NCBI RefSeq assembly: GCF_002890895.1
Contig: NZ_POUL01000004.1
Span: forward strand, 248,001 to 312,000
Reading direction: 5' to 3'
DNA length: 64,000 nucleotides
DNA from: Stutzerimonas stutzeri
Lineage (GTDB): Bacteria > Pseudomonadota > Gammaproteobacteria > Pseudomonadales > Pseudomonadaceae
Of the stretch, positions 45,492 to 54,413 are shown piece after piece (position 1 is the first letter of the stretch; the number at the start of each line of letters is the position of its first letter). A model generated the notes under the pieces. It did no database searches. It worked only from the letters and a program-made list of their open reading frames with translations, and had not been told where the DNA came from. Both the position numbers and the translations under genes were made by a program.

Positions 45492-45896
45492 TTCTTATTT
45501 CTCCTCGTTGGATGATGCTCTGAAGTCGCTCTTTGGCGCCGTGTAATAAAACACTACCTCAGTATTTGAGCCTTTAGACCTTAGTCTTTGAGGCTTAATC
45601 GCGGGGCCTTGGTTGACTCGTCGGGAAGTTGTATTCGACCAACTAAACGTGGCCTGAGCGCCACTTCCGTTACGTACCTCAGCCTCCAACCCTGTGACTC
45701 TCCGGTCGCTTGGGCTGCAGCATCCTAGCCGTTTGCCAGCGGCGCGTCGATTCGCAAAATCAAACCCTCGTTTGAGTGGGCTCAAGGTCACATTTTTTAT
45801 TCGGAGTAGTCCAAAAGAATGAGATGTTTACGGGCTGCTGCCGCACCGTGATCCGCCTGCTAGAATTGGCATGCCCTTTAGGTTGAGCGCTTGACT
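45492..45896. other. Upstream region of the porin and glutaredoxin-like genes
   Basis: About 400 bases without a credible gene, AT-rich close to the porin start. It should carry the porin promoter and operator sites. I see no clear dyad of a known regulator. Confidence 0.4.
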
Positions 45897-46139
45897 ATGC
45901 ATCTGCCGGAATGCCAATTGTTCGGAACGCTGGGCTGCCATTTGTGTGAGCAAGCCGAGGCGGTAGTACTACCGCTCGTGGAGAATGGGTTGCTGGTAGA
46001 GCTGCTAGATATCGCGGAGCGCTCGGACTGGGTAGACGATTATGGCCTTCGCATACCGGTGCTACGTCGTGTCGACACGGGCGCCGAACTGGATTGGCCG
46101 TTCGAGGTTGAGCAGGTAGTCTGGTTCTTGCGACGCTAG
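45897..46139 (+). CDS. Glutaredoxin-like protein
   Basis: The 80-residue protein has the thioredoxin-fold pattern: a first strand CQLFGTLGCHLCEQAE with the redox pair C-H-L-C, then the cis-proline loop GLRIPVLRR. It matches the glutaredoxin-family group common in pseudomonads. The ATG at 45897 is preferred over the in-frame TTG two codons before it. It is transcribed alone. Confidence 0.8.
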   Translation: MHLPECQLFGTLGCHLCEQAEAVVLPLVENGLLVELLDIAERSDWVDDYGLRIPVLRRVDTGAELDWPFEVEQVVWFLRR

Positions 46140-46243
46140 GATATCAGCGGTTCAGCAACGTGAGCTGAAGTGAACGTTGGTCGCGAGAGGACATGTTAGG
46201 CAGTTAATTTGGGTGGGTTCACAGTTAAGCTCTGTCCACATCT

Positions 46244-46281
46244 AAAAACAAAAAAAACCGGCTCATGGGCCGGTTTTTTTA
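46244..46281. terminator. Terminator after tRNA-Pro(CGG)
   Basis: AAACCGGC-TCATG-GGCCGGTTT with a long A-run on the left and a seven-T run on the right. On the minus strand it ends the tRNA transcript; on the plus strand it can end the glutaredoxin-like gene. Confidence 0.88.
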
Positions 46282-46305
46282 GGCTAATAAGCCTGTGCGG
46301 GATTT

Positions 46306-46382
46306 TGGTCGGAGCGACTGGATTCGAACCAGCGACCTTCTCGTCCCGAACGAGACGCGCTACCAAGCTGCGCTACGCTCCG
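46306..46382 (-). tRNA. tRNA-Pro(CGG)
   Basis: The 77-base minus-strand gene folds as a cloverleaf. The acceptor arms CGGAGCG and CGCTCCG pair fully, the anticodon stem TCTCG/CGAGA encloses TTCGGGA with anticodon CGG, the T arm contains GGTTCGAATCC, and the 3' CCA is encoded. Confidence 0.97.
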
Positions 46383-46394
46383 AAGATGGCGGGC

Positions 46395-46422
46395 ATTTTA
46401 CAGAAAAAGTTATGCTTCACAA
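46395..46422 (-). promoter_or_regulatory. Sigma-70 promoter of tRNA-Pro(CGG)
   Basis: Minus-strand TTGTGA, 16-base spacer, TAAAAT, followed by a G+C-rich stretch GCCCGCC typical of stable-RNA promoters. The -10 ends 13 bases before the tRNA. Confidence 0.65.
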
Positions 46423-46481
46423 GCGTTTAGCGAAGGCTTTTTCTGAGGCCAAACACGAGCTAGCGTTGAAAAGAAAAAGGG

Positions 46482-46703
46482 CTAGAGCTCTTGAACGGTG
46501 CGAACCTGGTCCTTGTTTACTCGGCCCGGTTTACCGTCGATTCCTTCAAACTCGTAGAAGCCTGCCTCGTCATCATATTCAGGCTGGTCCAGTGTTTGAA
46601 TTTCGCGGCCATCGTTGAGCGTGATAACACTGGGACTTGAGCAGCCGGTAAGGAGTGCTATCCCTATCAGAACTGCCAGTGCGGAACCGGTGACTGCGCG
46701 CAT
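46482..46703 (-). CDS. YgdI/YgdR-type lipoprotein
   Basis: The 73-residue protein has a signal peptide ending in the lipobox LLTGC (Cys at residue 21), followed by SSPSVITLNDGREIQTLDQPEYDDEAGFYEF, the small beta-barrel (SH3-like) pattern of YgdI/YgdR lipoproteins. Function is unknown. It follows mobA on the same strand about 45 bases away. Confidence 0.85.
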   Translation of the reverse strand: MRAVTGSALAVLIGIALLTGCSSPSVITLNDGREIQTLDQPEYDDEAGFYEFEGIDGKPGRVNKDQVRTVQEL

Positions 46704-46748
46704 AATAATTCTCCTCTGTAGTTGCGTCTGTGACGGCAGCTTACGAGG

Positions 46749-47354
46749 CTAAGTTCCCGCCGAAGGCGCCTGCTTAAAAAGCAGCTCGGGTGAGTTCAGA
46801 TTGGCCAGGCGCGAATCGTCTATATCGAGATCAAGTGCTCGCGCTTGCAATGCCAGCAAGATCCTTAGGTTACTTCGCTCCCCGTTCTGCCAAGCGTGCT
46901 CGATGGCGGGTGCGAGACTGACCGGTATGATGCAGAACAAGGGCTCCCATTGCGCGCCTCGTCGGGCCATCAGCGGCGTTTCAGACTCAAGTTTTGCGGT
47001 AGCGTACAGTTGTACAAGCAGCGCTTCGTCGACCAGAGGTGCGTCGCAGGGCAGCACCATGAGCCACGGATGTCTGGCTGCTGCAAGGCCCGCTCGTATT
47101 CCTGCAAGTGGCCCTTGAAAATCCGCGACGTCGTCACCAACCAGTCGGTCGGCAAACGCTGCGTATTGTGTCTGGTTGCGATTGCACGAGATCAGGAGGT
47201 CATCCGTAAGGGGGCGGGCGATGCGCTGCGGCCACGCTACAAGCGGCTTCCCATGCCACTCCACGAGTCCCTTGTCCCGTCCGCCCATGCGTTGTCCGCG
47301 CCCGCCCGCCAATAGCAGGATCGAACAATTCGCCAGCCAGCTCTGAGCCATCAA
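46749..47354 (-). CDS. mobA: Molybdenum cofactor guanylyltransferase
   Basis: The 201-residue enzyme attaches GMP to molybdopterin, giving the bis-MGD cofactor that the nitrate reductase at 1.7-4.4 kb requires. The nucleotide-binding signature [18 protein letters not shown] is at residues 13-30, with the metal-binding Asp in VLPCDAPLV near residue 100. It lies with the YgdI-type lipoprotein gene and tRNA-Pro. It is far from the nas operons. Confidence 0.93.
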   Translation of the reverse strand: MMAQSWLANCSILLLAGGRGQRMGGRDKGLVEWHGKPLVAWPQRIARPLTDDLLISCNRNQTQYAAFADRLVGDDVADFQGPLAGIRAGLAAARHPWLMVLPCDAPLVDEALLVQLYATAKLESETPLMARRGAQWEPLFCIIPVSLAPAIEHAWQNGERSNLRILLALQARALDLDIDDSRLANLNSPELLFKQAPSAGT

Positions 47355-47766
47355 GTACTCCTTTGTAAGCCGGTCTATAACACCTGGGTGCTCGGTCGAT
47401 TAATTGAAGGCCAGGACGAATTACTTTTTGTCAGCCCTGCGCCGTTCTGTTGCGTTGCATTTGCCAGCGGGCAGGGAGTGAATGGTTTCAGGCCTTCGGT
47501 CAGTACAGGCATGACATGAAATTCGTTGGAGTGTTCCTGCGGTCATTTCTCTTCCAGCGAGGCCGCACCCTGGAGCCCTGGTTTGCTTTGGCCAGGGCAG
47601 ACTGGTAACCAGTCAGAGGCCACGCCTAGCTGGTGCATTACGTCGGCCAATGTGGTCGGCTCGGCGCGATGGACAAACTGATTGGGTTTTTCACTGTCTA
47701 CTTTTCCCGTCTTCGCAAATCTGGCTGTGATGTGTCTGGTCTTGCCCATAACTAAGGAGAAATAGG
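47355..47766. other. Intergenic region between mobA and the acyltransferase gene
   Basis: About 410 bases that contain no convincing gene. A 68-codon minus-strand frame at 47543-47749 is open but resembles no family, and its beginning is close to the acyltransferase start. Base composition drops towards the right. Confidence 0.4.
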
Positions 47767-48795
47767 ATGCAGGAGAGAAACGCCTGGGTCGATTATGCCA
47801 AAGCCATTGGGATCATTCTTGTCGTATATGGGCATGTCGCGCGTGGGGTCTTCAACGCGGGATTGCCGATGGATCAGGATGACTACCTGCTGGTAGACAG
47901 TGTCATCTACAGCTTCCACATGCCTCTCTTCTTCTTTCTGTCGGGATTGTTTTTTTACGACTCGCTCGTAAAGCGCGGTAAGGCCGGTCTGATCATCAAC
48001 AAAGTAGACACCATCATCTACCCCTTTATCGTTTGGTCACTTCTGCAGGGGCTGATAGAGGTGGTGTTGTCGAACTACACGAACGGTGATGTGACGTTAG
48101 GGCAAGTATTTTCACTGCTTTGGTCGCCACGGGCGCAGTTCTGGTTTCTGTATGCGCTGTTTCTGGTTTTCGTTGTCTGCTCCTTGGTCTATGCCAGGGC
48201 TGACCGTCGCTACTTTTTACCGCTTTTGCTGGTTTTCGGTGTGCTTTACGTGCTCAGTCGAGATCTGGCTGTCGGCAGTGTCGGCAAATTTATCTTTGGT
48301 AATGCCGTGTTTTTTGCGCTCGGTATCTGGTTCAACGAGATCAAGGCGTACTTTCTCGCCAGACATGTCACGCTCACTTTGTTGCTCGGCGCGTCGTTTG
48401 TCGTCGGACAATACCTCTTTCACGTGACGTTCGGCTTGAGCTGGGAAGTGGGTGGATGGCCCGTGCTCTCGCTCGCGACTGTTTCGATCTTGTTTGTGGT
48501 AGCCCTATCAATGTGGCTCGGTCGGCTTCGCATGGCCTGGCTGCTGTTTATCGGCGCCTCATCAATGACGATTTACCTGATGCATATTCTCGCGGGAAGC
48601 GGCATTAGGGTTATCCTCGCCAGCTTCATGGGTATTGATTCCATCGCTGTACACTTAATTGTCGGAACGTTGGTCGGGCTTGCTGCCCCCTTGCTGGCTC
48701 AGATGATCATCAAGAAGTACGACCTGTACTTCCTGTTAGCCCCACCGAAATCGTTTTCCGCAACCAGCTTGCGGACGAGGGCAATGGCGCATTGA
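47767..48795 (+). CDS. Acyltransferase-3 family membrane protein
   Basis: The 342-residue integral membrane protein has about ten hydrophobic helices and the opening WVDYAKAIGIILVVYGHVARG with the conserved His, then YSFHMPLFFFLSGLFF. These mark O-acyltransferases that modify surface polysaccharides or other exported molecules. The donor and acceptor are unknown. G+C content appears lower than in flanking core genes, hinting at transfer. GGAGAAATAGG precedes the ATG. It is transcribed alone. Confidence 0.85.
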   Translation: MQERNAWVDYAKAIGIILVVYGHVARGVFNAGLPMDQDDYLLVDSVIYSFHMPLFFFLSGLFFYDSLVKRGKAGLIINKVDTIIYPFIVWSLLQGLIEVVLSNYTNGDVTLGQVFSLLWSPRAQFWFLYALFLVFVVCSLVYARADRRYFLPLLLVFGVLYVLSRDLAVGSVGKFIFGNAVFFALGIWFNEIKAYFLARHVTLTLLLGASFVVGQYLFHVTFGLSWEVGGWPVLSLATVSILFVVALSMWLGRLRMAWLLFIGASSMTIYLMHILAGSGIRVILASFMGIDSIAVHLIVGTLVGLAAPLLAQMIIKKYDLYFLLAPPKSFSATSLRTRAMAH

Positions 48796-48905
48796 GCGCG
48801 GCGATCGGCAGGCATGACGGCTGGTCTGCCAGCTGCCTCCCGTATCGTTTTTATGCAGGAATCCGAACGGCTCTATGGGCTCTTGGCTGCGAAAGGTAGT
48901 TTTGC

Positions 48906-49208
48906 TCAACCACAGCTGATTCGTTGAATTTTCAGCGAATCGTCTGTCGTCAGCGTTAGCCGATGCGCGTTGTATTCCAGCGTAACTACCTCTCCGGGTC
49001 GAACAATACGAGCCGTCGCGGCTTTGCTTTTTCGGCGCGCCTGATCGAGTAGCTCCGGGCTCGCCTGCTCCCCAACAAATGTCTGAACTAAAGAAGCGTC
49101 GCATTGACTCGCGCTGCCTCCAGTTGCCTGCGCTGTGCTGGGCGATGGCTGACAGCCAATCAGGATACTGCAGCATGCTATCAATGCGGCAGGTCGGACG
49201 AGGTTCAT
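48906..49208 (-). CDS. Putative I78-family peptidase inhibitor lipoprotein
   Basis: The 100-residue protein has a lipobox signal (CCSILIGC, Cys at about residue 19) and then a small domain with the I78 pattern: CDASLVQTFVGEQASPELLDQARR, then ARIVRPGEVVTLEYNAHRLTL and the end ISCG. Family members inhibit serine peptidases through a loop. Two conserved cysteines (near residues 37 and 99) could form a disulfide. It is a single gene, divergent from the PA2779-like gene. Confidence 0.75.
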   Translation of the reverse strand: MNLVRPAALIACCSILIGCQPSPSTAQATGGSASQCDASLVQTFVGEQASPELLDQARRKSKAATARIVRPGEVVTLEYNAHRLTLTTDDSLKIQRISCG

Positions 49209-49376
49209 ACGCGTTCTCCTTCTGTTTGATCGTTAAAATCGATCTGGGTCGGCATGTTGAGTCTGCTGATGGCTAACCATAGCGGACAAGGGAACTGGCG
49301 GAACAGCTGCCCCGTCTTACCGTTGAGGGCACATTGCGCACCGCACTGGGCCGCCAAATAAAAAAGGAACTGCGCC

Positions 49377-49778
49377 ATGTTTAATTCATCCGTGATGAAG
49401 CGTGTAGCCACTCTCTTGGCAGCGATGCATTTCATGCTGTTCGCTCAGATACCACTGGCCCAGGCGACGATGATTGGTAGCCCAGAAGTAATTGCCGAAC
49501 AACAGCAGCAGGTGGATCGCCAGCAACTGCTGACAATGCTTGAGAACGAAGATGTTCAGAAGAAACTGGTGTCGATGGGTGTTGAGCAAGATCAGGTCGA
49601 ACAGCGCATCAACAGCCTGACACCAGCAGAACTTGCGCAATTCAATCAACAGTTGGATCAAGCGCCGGCCGGTGCTGGAGTCGTTGGGATCATCGTGCTG
49701 TTTCTCGTCATCTTCATAGTGACCGATCTGCTCTGTGCCACCAACATCTTCAACTTCGTCAACTGTATCAACCGTTGA
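49377..49778 (+). CDS. PA2779-family small membrane protein
   Basis: The 133-residue protein has a hydrophobic signal-like start (to about residue 31, AQA), a Gln-rich helical part (EQQQQVDRQQLLTMLENEDVQKKLVSMGV) and a transmembrane helix GVVGIIVLFLVIFIVTDLL close to the C-terminus, followed by CATNIFNFVNCINR. It is paired with the C39-peptidase lipoprotein gene, whose ATG overlaps its stop by one base (TGATG), so the two are translationally coupled. The role is unknown; substrate or partner of the peptidase is an inference. Confidence 0.85.
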   Translation: MFNSSVMKRVATLLAAMHFMLFAQIPLAQATMIGSPEVIAEQQQQVDRQQLLTMLENEDVQKKLVSMGVEQDQVEQRINSLTPAELAQFNQQLDQAPAGAGVVGIIVLFLVIFIVTDLLCATNIFNFVNCINR

Positions 49779-50725
49779 TGGCGAGATTGATACTGCTGTT
49801 TGCGGTAATCCTCCTCGGGGCGTGTGCGCGAACGCCAATCGTCCCGGTTGGAGCTTCAGGACTTCCTGAGCGGGTTGAACTGGATGAAGTGCCATTCTTC
49901 CCGCAGGAAGACTATCAATGCGGGCCGGCGGCGCTTGCCACTATGCTTACCCAGCGTGGGGTCGCTACTGAGCCGCAACAGCTTGTGGAACGGGTTTATC
50001 TTCCGCAACGCAAAGGTAGTCTGCAGGTCGAAATGGTTGCGGCTGCTAGATCTCACGAGTTGCTGGTCTACCCACTGGAGTCACAACTGCAAGCGGTGCT
50101 GACGGAAGTCGCAGCGGGAAATCCCGTTCTGGTGCTGCAGAATCTCGCTTTTGATCGCTGGCCTCAGTGGCATTTCGCGGTTGTGGTGGGGTATGACCTG
50201 GCCGCGCAGACCATTGTGCTGCGCTCTGGGACTACACGGCGCTGGACCGGAAGTTTTAGCCAGTTCGAGAGAAGCTGGGCGAAGGGCAGTCGATGGGCCG
50301 TGGTAACCGTCGCGCCTGACCATTTGCCTCGTACTGCTCAGGAAACTGTATGGCTGAAGGCTGCAAATGACCTAGAGCAGACGGGTCATGCTGGTGCCGC
50401 TCGGGATGCTTATGAAACGGCTGCGCAACGGTGGTCCACGGGCTTGTCTTGGTTCGTGCTGGCGAACGCTCGGTATGCGGTAGGCGAGGAGGGCGCAGCG
50501 GAGCAAGCCCTGCGTACCAGTGTGCAGCTGGACAATTCATTCGCGCCTGGCTGGTTTAATCTTTCGCATATATTGGCGGAGCGGGGATGCCCTGTGCATG
50601 CATCTGCAGCCCGCGCTTGTGCGGTTCGGTTGGCGCAGGACGATGCACGGTTCCGGGTGGCGTTGCCCCCGGGGTCCAAAGAGCGCGGCGCCTGTGAAGC
50701 GCCGCCCGCATGTCCTGTGCGATGA
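49778..50725 (+). CDS. PA2778-family C39-like cysteine peptidase lipoprotein
   Basis: The 315-residue protein has a lipobox signal (LLGAC, Cys at about residue 15). Residues 35-180 are a papain-like C39 domain with the catalytic Cys in YQCGPAALA, the His in WPQWHFAVVVGYD and an Asp soon after; the C-terminal part (DLEQTGHAGAARDAYETAAQ) is TPR-like. It should sit in the periplasm or outer membrane. Unlike bacteriocin exporters it has no transporter domain. I chose the ATG at 49778 rather than the TTG before it. It converges with the oxidase gene, only four bases away. Confidence 0.85.
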   Translation: MARLILLFAVILLGACARTPIVPVGASGLPERVELDEVPFFPQEDYQCGPAALATMLTQRGVATEPQQLVERVYLPQRKGSLQVEMVAAARSHELLVYPLESQLQAVLTEVAAGNPVLVLQNLAFDRWPQWHFAVVVGYDLAAQTIVLRSGTTRRWTGSFSQFERSWAKGSRWAVVTVAPDHLPRTAQETVWLKAANDLEQTGHAGAARDAYETAAQRWSTGLSWFVLANARYAVGEEGAAEQALRTSVQLDNSFAPGWFNLSHILAERGCPVHASAARACAVRLAQDDARFRVALPPGSKERGACEAPPACPVR

Positions 50726-50729
50726 AGCC

Positions 50730-52013
50730 TCAAAAGCCCATTCTGTCGCGCAGGCTGTAATAGAGGGCGCCGAGAGCGCTCAATGGCGCGCTGAATGTCT
50801 GTCCACCAGGAAAGGGGTAATGCGGCAAGCTGGCAAAGGCATCAAAGCGCTCGGCCTGTCCTCGTAGCGCTTCGGCTATAACTTTTCCTGCTACATGGGT
50901 GTAGGTCACACCATGTCCGCTGCAACCTTGGGAATAGTAGATGTTGTCTCCAAGCCGGCCGACCTGCGGCAGGCGCGACAGCGTCATCAAGAAGTTGCCT
51001 GTCCATGCGAACTCTGTCTTGACGTCTCGCAGTTGTGGGAAAGTCTTGAGCATTTTCGGTCGGACTATCGAATCGATATCGGCCGGGTCGCGAGCGCCGT
51101 AGACCACTCCGCCGCCATAGATCAATCGCTTATCCGCAGACAGGCGAAAGTAGTCAAGCAGGTAGTTGCAGTCTTCCACGCAGTAGTCTTGGGGGAGGAG
51201 GGTTGCAGCTAGCTCAGAGTCGAGTGGCTCTGTAGCAATAACCTGAGTGCCGCAGGGCATCGATTTGGCTGCCAGTTCCGGGACCAGTCCTCCAAGATAG
51301 GCATTTCCCGCAACGACAACGAACTTCGCGGATACCTGGCCGTGCTGCGTATGGATCCGCGGACTGCTTCCTCGATCAATGCGAACAGCGGGGGATTGTT
51401 CGTAGATAACCCCGCCGAGCGATTCGACGGCCGCAGCTTCGCCTAGTGCAAGGTTGAGCGGGTGGATGTGGCCACCGCCCTGATCCAGCATCCCCCCTGT
51501 GTATCGCTCGCACGCTACGACGTTTCTGATCCTGTCATGATCAAGCATCTCGAGTTGATCATAGCCGTAACTCTCCCATAGCGTTTTCTGTGATTCGAGG
51601 TGGTGCATCTGCTTGGCATTGAAAGCGGCAAACACGCCTCCGCTTTTCAAGTCGCAGTCGATGCCATAGCGCACCACCCGCTCGCGGATGATGCGCCCAC
51701 CCTCGAACGCCATGGCTCCGATCAGCCGCGAAGCCTCCGAGCCGGCGCTGCGCTCGACGGTATCAATATCACGACTGTAACTATTAACGATCTGGCCGCC
51801 ATTGCGTCCCGACGCCCCAAAACCAACCTTGGCGGCCTCGAGCACGACAACCCGAAATCCATGCTCAAGAAGGAATAACGCAGTTGACAATCCGGTATAA
51901 CCGGCCCCGATTACGCAGACGTCGGTCTCGATTTCGCCGCTCAGGTGGTCGCGAGCAGGTGCTGGGTTTGCCGAGGCAGCGTAGTAGGAAGCGGGGTAAG
52001 GTGTGTGCGACAT
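50730..52013 (-). CDS. FAD-dependent oxidase, gamma-glutamylputrescine oxidase-like (PuuB)
   Basis: The 427-residue flavoprotein of the DAO family has the dinucleotide motif VCVIGAGYTGLSTALFLLE near residue 32, then GFGASGRNGGQIVNSYS and the C-terminal FAD loop YYSQGCSGHGVTYTHVAG. PuuB oxidises gamma-glutamylputrescine in polyamine breakdown. Many paralogues exist, so the substrate is uncertain. No other polyamine gene is near. It is transcribed alone. Confidence 0.85.
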   Translation of the reverse strand: MSHTPYPASYYAASANPAPARDHLSGEIETDVCVIGAGYTGLSTALFLLEHGFRVVVLEAAKVGFGASGRNGGQIVNSYSRDIDTVERSAGSEASRLIGAMAFEGGRIIRERVVRYGIDCDLKSGGVFAAFNAKQMHHLESQKTLWESYGYDQLEMLDHDRIRNVVACERYTGGMLDQGGGHIHPLNLALGEAAAVESLGGVIYEQSPAVRIDRGSSPRIHTQHGQVSAKFVVVAGNAYLGGLVPELAAKSMPCGTQVIATEPLDSELAATLLPQDYCVEDCNYLLDYFRLSADKRLIYGGGVVYGARDPADIDSIVRPKMLKTFPQLRDVKTEFAWTGNFLMTLSRLPQVGRLGDNIYYSQGCSGHGVTYTHVAGKVIAEALRGQAERFDAFASLPHYPFPGGQTFSAPLSALGALYYSLRDRMGF

Positions 52014-52144
52014 ACTGGCTGTCCCGTTTAAAATAATTTACGTCGATGCTATCGCGAGAGCGCAGCAGAACGCCATAGCAGCGACAGCCTACTGCCCGCT
52101 TATTCAAAAATTACGGATATCAGTAGCTTAGCGAAAAAAAGCGC

Positions 52145-52172
52145 TTGACTCTCCCGGGCGAATCTCTAGAAT
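52145..52172 (+). promoter_or_regulatory. Sigma-70 promoter of tRNA-Val
   Basis: TTGACT, 16-base spacer, TAGAAT, followed by a GCGCGTCC discriminator of the stringently controlled type. The -10 ends 13 bases before the tRNA. Confidence 0.8.
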
Positions 52173-52185
52173 GCGCGTCCATCGG

Positions 52186-52262
52186 AGGCACATAGCTCAG
52201 TTGGTTAGAGCACCACCTTGACATGGTGGGGGTCGTTGGTTCGAATCCAATTGTGCCTACCA
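52186..52262 (+). tRNA. tRNA-Val(GAC)
   Basis: The 77-base gene folds as a cloverleaf. Acceptor AGGCACA pairs TGTGCCT, anticodon stem CCACC/GGTGG encloses TTGACAT with anticodon GAC, the T arm contains GGTTCGAATCC, and the 3' CCA is encoded. Confidence 0.97.
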
Positions 52263-52268
52263 ATTCCG

Positions 52269-52297
52269 AAAAGGGTCGCGCTTGCGACCCTTTTTTT
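52269..52297 (+). terminator. Terminator after tRNA-Val
   Basis: AAAAGGGTCGC pairs with GCGACCCTTTT around CGCTT-like loop bases, followed by a seven-T run. It separates the tRNA from the thrS operon 190 bases downstream. Confidence 0.9.
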
Positions 52298-52485
52298 ATG
52301 CCTTGCTTGTCAGTGCGGCAGCTTTCTGAAAGCATCCGTGCTCCGTATATCTCCAGTGACTTCGATCCGCCTCGATCAGCTTAGGCTCCTGCCACTGTGC
52401 GGCAGGTTATTCGACGGATCGCTTTCCTGGCTCATCCCAACCCACGTGGCCTTTGGTAGGGGTCACCACTAGGAGAGGAGGCGCC

Positions 52486-54408
52486 ATGCCCATCATTACT
52501 CTTCCTGACGGTAGTCAGCGTTCATTCGATCATCCCGTTTCCGTCGCTGAGGTCGCTCAGTCAATTGGCGCAGGTCTCGCCAAGGCCACCCTGGCGGGCA
52601 AGGTGGACGGTCGATTGGTCGATGCTTGTGATCTGATTGAGCGCGATGCGAGCCTGCAGATCATCACTCCGAAGGATGACGAGGGGCTGGAGATCATTCG
52701 TCACTCATGCGCACATCTGGTTGGGCATGCAGTCAAGCAGCTCTATCCTGCTGCAAAGATGGTTATTGGCCCGGTCATCGCCGAGGGCTTCTATTACGAT
52801 ATCGCTTTCGAGCGGCCGTTCACGCCCGACGACATGGCTGCAATCGAGCAGCGTATGAAGGAGCTGATCGACACTGACTACGACGTGATCAAGAAGGTTA
52901 CACCGCGTGAAGAAGTGATCAATGTTTTCCAGTCGCGCGGCGAGGACTACAAGCTGCGCCTGGTAGAGGACATGCCCGACGAGCAGGCAATGGGTTTGTA
53001 TTACCACGAAGAATACGTCGACATGTGTCGTGGTCCTCATGTGCCTAACACCCGTTTCCTCAAATCATTCAAGTTGACCAAGCTGTCCGGCGCCTATTGG
53101 CGTGGCGATGCGAAGAACGAACAGCTCCAGCGTGTTTATGGGACTGCATGGGCGGACAAGAAGCAGCTCGCGGCCTACATTCAGCGCATAGAAGAGGCTG
53201 AAAAGCGGGATCATCGCAAGATTGGCAAACGTCTTGATCTCTTCCATACGCAGGAAGAGGCCCCTGGCATGGTGTTTTGGCACCCGAATGGCTGGACCAT
53301 CTATCAAGTGCTCGAGCAGTACATGCGCGGCGTGCAGCGTGTGAACGGCTACCAAGAAATCAAAACACCGCAAGTTGTGGATCGCAGCCTGTGGGAGAGG
53401 TCCGGGCACTGGGGCAACTACGCTGAAAACATGTTTACCACTGAGTCGGAAAGCCGCGATTACGCGATCAAGCCGATGAACTGCCCCTGCCACGTTCAGG
53501 TGTTCAATCAGGGGCTCAAGAGTTACCGTGAGTTGCCGCTGCGTCTTGCTGAGTTTGGCTCCTGCCATCGCAATGAGCCCTCCGGTGCGCTACACGGGAT
53601 CATGCGAGTTCGTGGTTTTACTCAGGATGACGCGCACATCTTCTGTACTGAAGAGCAGGTCAGTGCTGAGGCAGCTGATTTCATCAAGCTGACCATGCAG
53701 GTCTATGCTGATTTCGGCTTCAGTGATATCAAGCTAAAGCTGTCAACGCGCCCTGAAAAGCGTGTCGGAGACGATGCGTTCTGGGATCGCGCCGAAGCTG
53801 CGTTGGCGGGTGCGCTGGATGCGGCTGGTTTGCCTTGGGAGTATTTGCCGGGTGAGGGGGCGTTCTACGGCCCGAAGATCGAGTTTACGTTGCTCGACTG
53901 CCTAGGGCGTTCCTGGCAGTGCGGCACCTTGCAGTACGATCCGAACATGCCTCAGCGTCTCGATGCGAGCTATGTCGCGGAGGATAACAGCCGAAAAACG
54001 CCGATCATGCTGCATCGCGCGATTCTAGGTTCGTTCGAGCGCTTTATCGGTATCTTGATCGAGCACTATGAGGGTGCTTTCCCGGCCTGGTTGGCTCCGA
54101 CGCAAGCTGTGGTGATGAATATCACTGACAAGCAGGCGGATTTCGCTCTTGAAGTGGAGAAAACACTCAGTCAAAGCGGCTTCCGTGCCAAGTCTGACTT
54201 GAGAAACGAAAAGATCGGCTTTAAAATCCGCGAGCATACCTTGCTCAAGGTTCCCTATCTCTTGGTTATTGGAGACAGGGAGGTAGAGACACGAGCCGTT
54301 GCTGTGCGCACCCGTGAAGGCGTTGATCTGGGCTCCATGCCCTTGGATGACTTCACGCAGTTGCTGGCACAAGCGGTTTCCCGGCGTGGTCGCCAAGAAT
54401 TGGAGTAA
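52486..54408 (+). CDS. thrS: Threonyl-tRNA synthetase
   Basis: The 640-residue class II synthetase charges tRNA-Thr. It has an N-terminal TGS domain ([20 protein letters not shown]), an editing domain with [10 protein letters not shown], class II motif 2 ([23 protein letters not shown]) and the anticodon-binding end. AGGAGAGGAGG before the ATG at 52486 supports this start. It heads the thrS-infC-rpmI-rplT cluster; a 190-base leader precedes it. Confidence 0.97.
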   Translation: MPIITLPDGSQRSFDHPVSVAEVAQSIGAGLAKATLAGKVDGRLVDACDLIERDASLQIITPKDDEGLEIIRHSCAHLVGHAVKQLYPAAKMVIGPVIAEGFYYDIAFERPFTPDDMAAIEQRMKELIDTDYDVIKKVTPREEVINVFQSRGEDYKLRLVEDMPDEQAMGLYYHEEYVDMCRGPHVPNTRFLKSFKLTKLSGAYWRGDAKNEQLQRVYGTAWADKKQLAAYIQRIEEAEKRDHRKIGKRLDLFHTQEEAPGMVFWHPNGWTIYQVLEQYMRGVQRVNGYQEIKTPQVVDRSLWERSGHWGNYAENMFTTESESRDYAIKPMNCPCHVQVFNQGLKSYRELPLRLAEFGSCHRNEPSGALHGIMRVRGFTQDDAHIFCTEEQVSAEAADFIKLTMQVYADFGFSDIKLKLSTRPEKRVGDDAFWDRAEAALAGALDAAGLPWEYLPGEGAFYGPKIEFTLLDCLGRSWQCGTLQYDPNMPQRLDASYVAEDNSRKTPIMLHRAILGSFERFIGILIEHYEGAFPAWLAPTQAVVMNITDKQADFALEVEKTLSQSGFRAKSDLRNEKIGFKIREHTLLKVPYLLVIGDREVETRAVAVRTREGVDLGSMPLDDFTQLLAQAVSRRGRQELE

Positions 54409-54413
54409 TGACT

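Noticed and set aside
46306..46382. tRNA-Pro as an integration site of a genomic island
   Set aside because: No integrase gene or repeated tRNA 3' end is seen on either side.
47543..47749. 68-codon minus-strand frame between mobA and the acyltransferase
   Set aside because: No family resemblance, no convincing start signal, and position in a probable promoter region.
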